From contig NZ_CP125655.1 of assembly GCF_030053835.1 (NCBI RefSeq), positions 1,550,001 to 1,614,000 on the forward strand: 64,000 nt of DNA, read 5' to 3'. This DNA comes from Cellulomonas sp. ES6 (GTDB lineage: Bacteria > Actinomycetota > Actinomycetes > Actinomycetales > Cellulomonadaceae). A program made the translations under genes and the position numbers. Shown here piece by piece: positions 25,898 to 33,549 of the stretch. The notes beneath the pieces were generated by a model. It was not told the origin of the DNA. It saw only the letters and a list, made by a program, of their open reading frames with translations, and searched no databases. The stretch's first letter is position 1. Each line of letters opens with the position of its first letter.

Positions 25898-26959
25898 ATG
25901 AGGACGATCCGCATCGGCCGCCGCACAGCCGTCGCGACCGAAGTCCTCCGCAGTTACTGGTTCGTCGCCGCTGAGCGACAGCGCGTCTACCACCAACGGC
26001 TTCGAGGCGCCCCCCCGCCATGGACGACTGACTTGATCTTGTCGACCTACCGGTTCACCAACGCATACCGCGCGGCGGACCGAGTGTCGCAAGACCTAAT
26101 CCAGGTCCAGTACCGCGGGCCCCAAGCACCTGACGACCTGCTACTTAGGACCATTCTCTATCGGTTCTTCAACAAGCCCTCGACATGGCGGGCGATAGAA
26201 GACGCGGTTGGGACCGTTTCACTCGAGGCGTTCGACGTTGCCCGGATCAACAACAGCCTCGAGAGGCTGATGAGACGCGGACAGACCATCTACTCCCCAG
26301 CCTACATTATCCCACCACCCAAATTTGGCGCCCGCCGCAAGCATTTGAACCATCTGCTTCTGGCTCAGCACATCCTCGAATCGGGAGCGACGCAATCAGT
26401 TCTCGGCGCTCGAACAATGCGGGACGTGTTCGACACAATCTCATCGTACCCATCTCTTGGTCCCTTCCTTGCCTTTCAGCTGACGGTCGACTTGAACTAC
26501 TCGACGCTACTGGACTTTGAAGAAGACCAGTTCGTCGTCGCCGGCCCGGGAGCGCGCAGCGGCATTGCAAAATGCTTCGCCGACACCGGCGGCGCTTCAC
26601 ACGAGGACATCATCCGCTGGGCCGTGGATAACCAGGAGGAGGAGTTTGCCTACTACGGGCTCGAATTCCAGGACCTGTTCGGCCGACGGTTGGCGCTGAT
26701 CGACTGCCAGAACCTGTTCTGCGAGACCGACAAGTACGCGCGCGTCGCCCACCCAGAAGCGGTTGGAATTGGACGGCGCAGTCGGATCAAGCAGAGGTTC
26801 GCACCCGCTTCGGCGGTACCGGCACCCTTCTTCCCGCCGAAGTGGGGAATCAACGAGCGCGCGATTTCAGCCGTCGCAGATGAACGGATGGCAACGGCGA
26901 CTGACCTCTTCGGCAGCGTGGCGAGATCGAGCGAGCCTGTCGGCGCGGAACTTAGGTAG
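25898..26959 (+). CDS. 5-hmdU DNA kinase helical-domain (HMUDK_hel) protein
   Basis: Protein of 353 residues matching the family built around the helical domain of phage 5-hydroxymethyl-deoxyuridine DNA kinases (alpha-glutamyl/putrescinyl-thymine pyrophosphorylase clade). Conserved blocks as I recall them: PPPWTTDLIL, YRFTNAYRAADRV (51-63), SPAYIIPPPKFG (133-144), YPSLGPFLAFQ and LTVDLNYS (184-202), VVAGPGARSGIAKCF (213-227), LIDCQNLFCETDKYA (267-281). The fold is related to helix-hairpin-helix DNA glycosylases. ATG 25898 follows GAGGAG; the far longer in-frame extension has no support. Divergent from the ACP operon and convergent (10 bases) with the next ThyA-like gene. Predicted to act on thymine-derived bases in DNA; actual activity unknown. 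Confidence 0.8.
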   Translation: MRTIRIGRRTAVATEVLRSYWFVAAERQRVYHQRLRGAPPPWTTDLILSTYRFTNAYRAADRVSQDLIQVQYRGPQAPDDLLLRTILYRFFNKPSTWRAIEDAVGTVSLEAFDVARINNSLERLMRRGQTIYSPAYIIPPPKFGARRKHLNHLLLAQHILESGATQSVLGARTMRDVFDTISSYPSLGPFLAFQLTVDLNYSTLLDFEEDQFVVAGPGARSGIAKCFADTGGASHEDIIRWAVDNQEEEFAYYGLEFQDLFGRRLALIDCQNLFCETDKYARVAHPEAVGIGRRSRIKQRFAPASAVPAPFFPPKWGINERAISAVADERMATATDLFGSVARSSEPVGAELR

Positions 26960-26969
26960 TTGGCTGGCC

Positions 26970-27965
26970 TCAATGGTCCCGCGCGTTGGGCCGGTTGACA
27001 TACTCGCGCGCGACGACTGCGAGATCCGTGTCGCCGAGCGAGACGAGACGCGGCTCCAGATCAGAGGGCGTCGCCCCGCGCTTGAACGCCCAAAAGACAT
27101 CGAGGGCTCGGATGTACCCCGTGAGCATGGGGTCGTCGAACGGGATCACCAGGTCCCCGAGGTTCGCCCCAGTGCGCAGATGCTCCTCGAGGTCCATCCA
27201 CTGCGAGAGTGCCGCCCCCGCTTCAGTCCACTCCGTGTCGTAGCGGAACATGGACCTCCCAACGTAGCTAGAAATGTCAGGACCTGCGGTCGATAGCACA
27301 TTCCGGGCACGGGACAGGTGCTTTTCATATAGATGCAGGGAGGACGTAAAGAACGTCAGCACGCCGGGCTCCAGATCAAGCCATCGCGCCATCATCTCCA
27401 GGAGGACGCTCCATTCGAAGGCGTTTATGCCGGAGAAGCCCCACCATACATCCGTACTGCGCGCTGCGACGCTCAGGTCCAGTCGGCCGTTTCGTGAGAG
27501 GAAGTGCAGCCAGTTATTACATGGGATGTCCCTGCTGTCCTGGAAGTCCTGAGAGGGATCGAACAGTGAAATGGCCGCCCGCCGTGACATCGGCGAACGA
27601 TGCAGCTCGTGGCGCACAGCGGCAAGCTGATCGACCCCACCCCAGTTGCGGAGACGGGGGCCGTAGCCGGCGCGCCACGTGACGCCGCCGTCGTCAGAGA
27701 AGTTGGGGGCTCGCCTCAAGTACGGCGTCAGGTAGGCCAAGTCATTGCGGCCCGCGATCACCCACATGCTCTCAGCGATCGCAGCGAACGGGTTATTGTT
27801 TCTTCCTGGGGCAAAGACGAATCGCTCGAGCGGCGCCTCAACATTCACCGTTTGCGCGGGAAGCTCAAGAGTAAGCCCGTTTCGGCTATCGATCTGCGTC
27901 CCCGCTGTGATCAGATCCGACAACATGCCCGTAAACGCGGAGTTGACGTTCCGAAAACTCACCAT
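26970..27965 (-). CDS. Thymidylate synthase/pyrimidine hydroxymethylase family protein
   Basis: ThyA-fold enzyme of 331 residues. AIAESMWVIAGRNDLAYL matches the ELLWFLRGDTN region, WRAGYGPRL the YGxxWR loop, and IPCNNWLHF supplies the catalytic cysteine C149. ARSTDVWWGF matches the RSxDxFLG nucleotide-binding loop and SLHLYEKH the DxHxY motif. The substituted stretch GFSGIN, where ThyA has GLPFN, suggests altered substrate choice such as hydroxymethylation of dUMP or dCMP, as in phages with modified bases. Its start lies 12 bases after the kinase-like gene stop, with AGCAGGT as binding site. Divergence from housekeeping ThyA and lower GC point to transfer. Confidence 0.82.
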   Translation of the reverse strand: MVSFRNVNSAFTGMLSDLITAGTQIDSRNGLTLELPAQTVNVEAPLERFVFAPGRNNNPFAAIAESMWVIAGRNDLAYLTPYLRRAPNFSDDGGVTWRAGYGPRLRNWGGVDQLAAVRHELHRSPMSRRAAISLFDPSQDFQDSRDIPCNNWLHFLSRNGRLDLSVAARSTDVWWGFSGINAFEWSVLLEMMARWLDLEPGVLTFFTSSLHLYEKHLSRARNVLSTAGPDISSYVGRSMFRYDTEWTEAGAALSQWMDLEEHLRTGANLGDLVIPFDDPMLTGYIRALDVFWAFKRGATPSDLEPRLVSLGDTDLAVVAREYVNRPNARDH

Positions 27966-27977
27966 GCGGCACCTGCT

Positions 27978-28583
27978 TCAATTCGCTGCTATTGTCAAGT
28001 CGCGGCGTTCAAGCTCGGCAAGCATGAAGGCCGTTACCTCGGCCACACCCGCCACCGGAACGCGGGCCGCCAAAGCCTGGGCTTCGCTTGCCAACTCGCG
28101 GTACCCGTTGCGGATCGGGCGAGAGTTGTTGCTATCATCCTCGTAGGGCTCGTCGAACACGAAGATGACCGACGCAGTGAGCGGCGACCAGACGTTCTGG
28201 ACGACGTTCATGAATGCCTGTTTGGTTATCCCACCCTCGGGAATGTCGCCGCTGTACCAGCCGTATGCGATCGTTGACCACCACCAGCGGTCAAGCAGTA
28301 CTGCCTTGTCGCGCAGGAGCTCGACAATACGCGGCATACTCTCTGCATGACACGCGAGGTGCGCGAGTTGCCTGGCTACGCCAGATGACGGCCGACAGGC
28401 GTCGTCCTCCAGCAGCGCGTACGTCGTTGCAGTGAAATGACTGAAACCGCGCGGCATGTGCACGTGCTCGGTGGTCGCCGGGTCGAGCTCTCGCTTGAGC
28501 AGCGCTGCCTGGGTACTCTTGCCTGTCTTGTCCAGACCTTCGAGGACAACAAGCGTCCCGGGCTTGAGGATTCGGCCGGTCAT
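27978..28583 (-). CDS. Thymidylate-kinase-like P-loop kinase
   Basis: Predicted nucleoside monophosphate kinase of 201 residues. P-loop GLDKTGKST is at residues 16-24, and LLDRWWWSTIAYGWYSG is the DRY/substrate region of thymidylate kinases. The end is degenerate compared with Tmk. The ATG at 28583 (GGGGGA before it) puts the P-loop at the usual distance; ATG 28619 would add 12 residues. Co-transcribed with the ThyA-like gene, so the pair could make and phosphorylate a modified thymidylate analogue (inference). Confidence 0.8.
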   Translation of the reverse strand: MTGRILKPGTLVVLEGLDKTGKSTQAALLKRELDPATTEHVHMPRGFSHFTATTYALLEDDACRPSSGVARQLAHLACHAESMPRIVELLRDKAVLLDRWWWSTIAYGWYSGDIPEGGITKQAFMNVVQNVWSPLTASVIFVFDEPYEDDSNNSRPIRNGYRELASEAQALAARVPVAGVAEVTAFMLAELERRDLTIAAN

Positions 28584-29014
28584 CCGGTTCCCCCTGTCCG
28601 TCGGCCATCGGCGCCTCATGGCTCCCCGACCGCGTGCCGCGGTGTGGCCACATCTGTCGATGCGCTGCTCTGGGGACTGCGCTTGTGGCCGGTTACCCAG
28701 AGCATGCTACCGCGTCAGTGCCATCTCGCAGCCCGCGATCTCCCGAAATCTCCTGGGTGCCGGCACGGGATTGGCCGCACGTGCGCAAAGGAGCCTCCAG
28801 AGCCGAGGTCGCGCCGCGCTGCCCGACGGTCGACCCCGACGACGGATGCCGCTCTGAAGGCCAAGCTCGTGAGCCGCCAGCGAGTCGTTCGGACAACTGG
28901 GCCACCCCGTCGTGTAGACGTTGAGACCTCAGGCGCGCGGGCTCGGCGAGTGGGTTCCGCGCGCTCCCGGACGGTGGTGCCGGCCCGGATCCCGCCTACT
29001 CATTCGGAGACGAG
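28584..29014. other. Intergenic region, no gene supported
   Basis: About 430 bases between the divergent kinase-like and membrane-protein genes. Overlapping short frames on both strands show no family features. It presumably holds both promoters, but I see no convincing boxes. Confidence 0.4.
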
Positions 29015-29476
29015 ATGACCAGCGATGGGCACGCGAGCTGCTCAAACGACACCAGCGAGGTGGAGATCGCCCTTGACCACGCGTGGCAGTGGTTCGCTCT
29101 GCATGCCGCACAACGGATGCAACTCCTGAATTACTTCCTTCTATCCGCGGGGTTCATCACTGCCGGCTATGGAGCCACCCTAAACTCGAGCCGCCCACAT
29201 GTGGCTGGGGCGGTGGCCGCGGGAGGCTGCATATTGGCGGTTTTGTTCTGGCGCCTCGATGTTCGTACGCGCGAGTTGATTCGGGTCGCGGAGAGGCCGC
29301 TCGAGGATCTCGAGGAGAAGATCAGCCGTGCAAGCGGAATCTCGGGCCTGGACATGGTGGTTCTGATGAAGACGCCAGCCAATAGAGTGTCCTCGTACAC
29401 TTCGATCATCCGGGCACTCGCAGCGGTTGCGTTTATACTGTTCGCCTTCGGCGCCGCTTATGGATTTTCCCGCTAG
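29015..29476 (+). CDS. Small membrane protein of unknown function
   Basis: Protein of 153 residues with an N-terminal amphipathic part (ALDHAWQWFALHAAQRMQLL), two adjacent membrane segments (about residues 31-50 and 57-77), a soluble loop of about 45 residues and a third membrane segment near the C-terminus (about 127-150). The WxWFxxHAxQRxxxxN pattern recalls small membrane proteins often seen in defence islands, but I cannot name the family. ATG at 29015 is preceded by GGAGACG. Sits alone in the island on the plus strand. Confidence 0.75.
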   Translation: MTSDGHASCSNDTSEVEIALDHAWQWFALHAAQRMQLLNYFLLSAGFITAGYGATLNSSRPHVAGAVAAGGCILAVLFWRLDVRTRELIRVAERPLEDLEEKISRASGISGLDMVVLMKTPANRVSSYTSIIRALAAVAFILFAFGAAYGFSR

Positions 29477-30246
29477 AGAAGAGCGCAAGACGCTTCGTCC
29501 AGGCGTGCTCGCCGTCAGCGCAAGGCCCCGTCGACGCGGCCGCAGTCAGCGTCGGCAGAGGCGCTCGCCACCGACCGCGCCCGGACCCTGCGAGCATCCC
29601 GAGATGCAAGACGAGTCGACGCTGCGTCATCGGCCGCACCGTCCCGGAGACGGAGCGGTCGGCACACGACCAGGTCCGTTTCGGAAGGTAGGGCCGGCGT
29701 CATGGGCCTCGATCTGTCGGGTCGGTGCTCCGTCGTCACAGGTTTCGAAGTAGTACGTCGCTGATCCCCAGCCGTCGAAGCCGTCGCCTCGACCCTCCTC
29801 CCACCGCCGTCTGTACCAGCGAGCCGGAGCGCGCTCTCACGCAGCTCGTCCGGGTACTTCCTCGGCGCAGCCATGACGCTCACCCTCCGTGGATTGAGAG
29901 CCTCCATGGAACCCGGGGCGGTTCGCCCTGAGATCCCACTGATGGAGCCGCAGCGACTCATCGAGCCAGCTTCGTCGCGGCCCTCGCTTCCGTCCGACTA
30001 GCGGTCCCGCTCAAGCGCCCACGGCTGGGGAATGTGTCCGTGCGGATATGCGTGCGGCAAGCTGGGGCTGGCAGACCCGGTGAAGGACTGCATGCGTAAC
30101 TGACGTACCCAAGATGGGTCTTCCCACCAGCTAACCCCCCGAGGCCTGCCTCTCCGCGGTGCCGATCCGGCATACAGGGCGCTCCCGGCGCCCCGGAGCG
30201 ATCGCTTAGGCTGGGCGCCATACAGCTCGCGAACTTGGGGGACGAG
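29477..30246. other. Non-coding stretch with IS3 remnant
   Basis: 770 bases without a credible complete gene. The middle holds a truncated IS3-type end (29816-29926). The right part (29960-30230) looks non-coding and includes TTAGGCT (30206-30212), a possible -10 for the gene at 30247. The left 200 bases show nothing recognisable. Confidence 0.45.
29816..29926 (-). mobile_element. Truncated IS3-family element (left end and OrfA start)
   Basis: On the minus strand CGAACCGCCCCGGGTTCC (29908-29925) resembles the terminal inverted repeat of actinobacterial IS3 elements. Some 30 bases further on, ATG 29874 opens MAAPRKYPDELRESALRLA, the standard start of IS3 OrfA transposases. Similarity then stops; helix-turn-helix, OrfB and the other end are absent, so it is a dead remnant. 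Confidence 0.7.
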
Positions 30247-31587
30247 GTGGACGCGACCGAGGTGGGGGTCTGGCGATCGGACCTCTCCGAACGCACGCTT
30301 GAAGCCAACCCGCGAACATATGTCCTTGGCGTCTTTCGCAAAGGGTCGATACCTCGCCCGGGATCCGTCTGCATCGCCTTCCAAGACGGTGAAGATGGAA
30401 CCCTTTGTGCTGTCGGACTAGGGATCGCCGGCAAGCCACAGGGCGTCGCCGATAGACGCGTGCGGACCAAGTTCAGTTCATGGCACTCCCTAGTAGAGCC
30501 CATTCCCCTGGCTGACCTGGAGGAGGAAGTCGCTCGGAGGGCGACCTCTGCGAGCTTTGAGTTTACTGTGCCTCCAGAACTTGACGTATCGCGATATACA
30601 AAGAGTGGGCGCGAGCAAGTAATGCGGGCTCTCGTAGCGCTCCGGCCGAACCTTGCCTATTGGCTCGAAAGCCTGTCAGACGATGTCGACCTACCACCAG
30701 AACACAGGCTGCTTCGCGATGAAGGACGCGACGCAATCGCACTCGCTGCCGATCTCGCGGGAATCGAGCTTCCCGAGGACGCGTTCCGTCATGTCAGCTC
30801 TACCGCAGACACGGACTCGCTACTTGAGGTAGTGGTGAACTCCGCCTACGTCGCCGATCTCGAGGAGGACCTGCTACCCGAGGACCTGCGTCGCTTCGAT
30901 GGGAGGGCGGATCTCGAGCGCATCTCGGCCAGCGCTTCCCTCTTCACGGACCCGGTCAGCGGGTACCAACTCGCGGTGTTCAATGTGAACAAGAAGGCGT
31001 TCGAGACCGAACTGGGCGTAGACCTCGTCTACTGGGACAAGACGAACGATACCTTCTCGCTCATCCAGTATAAGCGGCTCGAGAGAGCCGCGACGGATAG
31101 GGCTACGCATACTTACGACTGGGTGTATACGCGCGAGTCCGAGTTGAAGAAGCAATTGGCCCTCATGCCGACGCTCGCCAATCAATCAGTGATGAGCCGA
31201 GACTGGCGCCTGACTCCCTCACCGTTCTGGTTCAAGTTTGTGAATGGCGACGCCGGGCGCGACGACGACAACATCGTCCTCAAGGGCATGTACGTCCCCG
31301 CCGAGTACCTTCGACTAGCGGTGGAAGACGGTACCTTTCGCACGGGTGAGCGTGGCGGCTTCAGGCTCGGACACAGCAACACGAGATACTTGACGCGGGC
31401 TCCGTTCGTCGAGCTCCTACGACGCGGGCTCATCGGCACCGACTCGGTTCACTCAAAGCACCTGCACGCGGTCATAGCAGACCTGAGTAGGACCGGACGG
31501 CAGACGCTCGTAGCCGTGAAGGACAAGTGGGTCAGCGAGTCCGCGGCGGGGGTGGCGCCCGTGCTGGACTCAAGCGCACCCTTCTGA
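30247..31587 (+). CDS. Putative PD-(D/E)XK-type nuclease-like protein
   Basis: Protein of 446 residues without a recognised full-length family. The segment TELGVDLVYWDKTNDTF followed by SLIQYKRLER has the spacing of a PD-(D/E)XK nuclease core: D259 on one strand, then Q274-x-K276 on the next (QxK is an accepted variant). The N-terminal 150 residues and C-terminal 130 residues are unassigned, and no signal peptide or membrane segment is seen. GTG 30247 after GGGGGACGAG is preferred to the TTG at 30235. Codon use is less GC-biased than in flanking chromosomal genes. As last gene before the island border it may be a restriction or defence effector. Confidence 0.72.
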   Translation: MDATEVGVWRSDLSERTLEANPRTYVLGVFRKGSIPRPGSVCIAFQDGEDGTLCAVGLGIAGKPQGVADRRVRTKFSSWHSLVEPIPLADLEEEVARRATSASFEFTVPPELDVSRYTKSGREQVMRALVALRPNLAYWLESLSDDVDLPPEHRLLRDEGRDAIALAADLAGIELPEDAFRHVSSTADTDSLLEVVVNSAYVADLEEDLLPEDLRRFDGRADLERISASASLFTDPVSGYQLAVFNVNKKAFETELGVDLVYWDKTNDTFSLIQYKRLERAATDRATHTYDWVYTRESELKKQLALMPTLANQSVMSRDWRLTPSPFWFKFVNGDAGRDDDNIVLKGMYVPAEYLRLAVEDGTFRTGERGGFRLGHSNTRYLTRAPFVELLRRGLIGTDSVHSKHLHAVIADLSRTGRQTLVAVKDKWVSESAAGVAPVLDSSAPF

Positions 31588-31757
31588 GTGCCCTACATTC
31601 CCGCGGCCCGCGCCGCAGCCGACGCGTGCCTGCCGGGTGCGGCCGCCCACGGGGGATCCCGGGTCATGGCCGCAACAATTCGTTTGCTAGCGAGCACCGG
31701 CGATCGCCGCCGGCGTCCGCCCACGTTCCCGACGGTCCGTCCACACCCTGAGACAAG

Positions 31758-31778
31758 TCGCTGACCACACGCTGACCA
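31758..31778. other. Right copy of island-border repeat (att/arm-site-like)
   Basis: CGCTGACCACACGCTGACC, differing from the copy at 21591-21611 at one base, 75 bases from the 3' end of the tRNA-Arg gene. Confidence 0.5.
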
Positions 31779-31852
31779 AAGGTCGGCCAATCGAAGACCG
31801 TCCCCACGCGGCCAAGGCGCCGATACTGCCGCTGACCTGCACGAACATCCAG

Positions 31853-31925
31853 TGCGCCTGGGCAGATTCGAACTGCCGACACCCGCTTTAGGAGAGCGGT
31901 GCTCTATCCACTGAGCTACAGGCGC
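31853..31925 (-). tRNA. tRNA-Arg(CCT)
   Basis: Complete cloverleaf of 73 bases on the minus strand: acceptor GCGCCTG/CAGGCGC with discriminator A, D-arm TAGCTCAGTGGATAGAGC, anticodon arm CCGCT-CTCCTAA-AGCGG with anticodon CCT, and T-loop GTTCGAATC. CCA is not encoded. Its 3' end faces the island, the usual side for integration of mobile elements. Confidence 0.95.
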
Positions 31926-32097
31926 CCGGGCCAGGCCAGATACGTGGTCGGAACCCGGCGAGGATCGTCCCGGGTCGGCCCGTGCGTGTTCTCGTCGGCC
32001 CCGTGCGACGCCAGCCGGCTCTACACGAGCCGTTTGACGCCCGTTCAGCCTACCGGTGCGCGGAGCGGGTGGGTGCAGGCAGACCGTCCCCCGGCGC

Positions 32098-32409
32098 TCA
32101 GAAGGGCATCGGCAGCGTCGCTCTCGCTCGAACGTCTTCTTGCTCGGCGAGCAGCGAGGTGCCGTGAGACTCGCGTTCCCGGCCGCCCTCCGGGCCTGAC
32201 GCGGGAGCATCGAGTGGCTCGATCGTGCCGTCAGGTCGTCGACGGCCCGTCACCCGGCTGGCGATCGACACCCGTGCCTTGCGGAGCCCGATGGGCCCGC
32301 TCGCGGCTTCGGCATCGCGGCGCGCCTTCCAGGCACGCAAACGCTCGTCCCGCTCCTCCTGAGGAAGCGCGAGCCACGCCTCGATGTCGTCGAACGGCTG
32401 GTCGTTCAC
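32098..32409 (-). CDS. Hypothetical protein
   Basis: Small charged protein of 103 residues, mostly helical at the N-terminus (FDDIEAWLALPQEERDERLR) and disordered, Arg/Glu/Pro-rich after it. The GTG start at 32409 has GGAGGAG eight bases upstream. That site lies inside the last codons of a broken upstream frame ending HLLEEIIE-stop at the same place, so the gene may be survivor of a two-gene unit of toxin-antitoxin size. No family recognised. Confidence 0.5.
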   Translation of the reverse strand: MNDQPFDDIEAWLALPQEERDERLRAWKARRDAEAASGPIGLRKARVSIASRVTGRRRPDGTIEPLDAPASGPEGGRERESHGTSLLAEQEDVRARATLPMPF

Positions 32410-32877
32410 TCGATGATCTCCTCCAGCAGGTGGTCCAGGACCTCTCAGGTCAGAGGTCGATCAGGACCTCGCTTGCACAAGTGTCGGGTTCTGTCCCTCA
32501 ACGTATGGCACACACCCGACCAGGCCGCACGGAGTTCCCTCATGGTCCACAGACGCCGGGGGCCCGGCCAGAGAACTTGGCCGGATCCCCGAGCCGGCCC
32601 TCCGGTCGGTCCTCTGCGGCAGAGCCATGTGTGACCACGGCACATCGGTTTGCCTGCGACGAGGTGAAGCCCCGTCCTAGCCTCTGCCTGTCCAGCCGGT
32701 CCCGGATCGACCACCCTCGACGAACCGCGCGATCAACTCGATGCTTGTCCGGAGCGCGATGGACCCGGGGCCCGAACAGTCGGACGCGACAGACGGCCGG
32801 CACGGAGATGCACGACAGTCGCTGACGACCTCGTACGCGCAGTCCCTGTCCGGACGGACCGCAAGAAGGTGGCACGG
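32410..32877. other. Intergenic region with a decayed coding trace
   Basis: 468 bases with no intact gene. On the minus strand codons for VLDHLLEEIIE end at 32407, but stops lie two codons upstream in that frame, as expected for a truncated gene. The rest shows nothing recognisable. Confidence 0.4.
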
Positions 32878-33426
32878 ATGAACACGACCCGTCCCGGTTT
32901 ACGGCCGCGCGGCCCGTGGGGCGTCGCCCTCGGCGGTTCGGCCCTCCTCGTCGCCTCGCTCGCGGGATGCGCGACGGCAGACGGGGCATCGGCGCCCGCA
33001 TCGGACTCCGCCACCGGCCCGAGCGCCGCCGAGCTCATCGCGAAGCAGGCCGAGCGCGGAGGCCCGACGGCTGCACCCACCGAGTGGGTCCCCTCGGAGT
33101 ACGCCCTGTGCGCGGAGTTCCCGCCCGCTGGGCAGACACCGGCGGGCGACCTCGAGGGCTGGTGGAACGGAGCGCCGGCGAATCCTGACGGCAGCACCAT
33201 CCGGGACCCGGAGGAGTGGCCCGACGCCCGGATGCGCGACCACCCTCGCGTCGCAGTCGTGGGCGTGGACAGCGCAGAGGTGTACTCGACCTGGGACCGC
33301 ATCACCTGCGGTCCCGATCCGACCTACGTGCCGACACGAACCGACGAGTGGCCCGCCGACGTCGATTCCGTCGTGCTCGACATGGACACCGGAGAGGTGC
33401 TCGCCACCGGCCGTCGCGGCGGGTGA
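32878..33426 (+). CDS. Putative lipoprotein
   Basis: Predicted secreted lipoprotein of 182 residues: Arg-rich start, hydrophobic core and lipobox LAGC, followed by a Ser/Ala-rich linker and a domain with two conserved-looking cysteines (YALCAEF, RITCGPD). ATG 32878 is preferred; an in-frame GTG three codons earlier also follows AAGAAGG. No function assigned. Confidence 0.75.
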   Translation: MNTTRPGLRPRGPWGVALGGSALLVASLAGCATADGASAPASDSATGPSAAELIAKQAERGGPTAAPTEWVPSEYALCAEFPPAGQTPAGDLEGWWNGAPANPDGSTIRDPEEWPDARMRDHPRVAVVGVDSAEVYSTWDRITCGPDPTYVPTRTDEWPADVDSVVLDMDTGEVLATGRRGG

Positions 33427-33549
33427 CCGCCTGACCGCGCGCGGTCGCCAGAGGAGATCGACGCCGTCTGTGGCGACCGAGCAGGCCGGCCGGCCGGGGC
33501 ATCCCCACCTGTGGAGGCCGTCCAGGGCCGGCAGCACCCTCATCCCGCC

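Noticed and set aside
28639..29010. Several short plus-strand frames upstream of the membrane protein
   Set aside because: No ribosome sites, mutual overlap and Arg/Ser-rich random composition.
29515..29961. 148-codon minus-strand frame
   Set aside because: Only the MAAPRKYPDELRESALRLA portion is transposase-like; the rest is unrelated read-through beyond the truncation.
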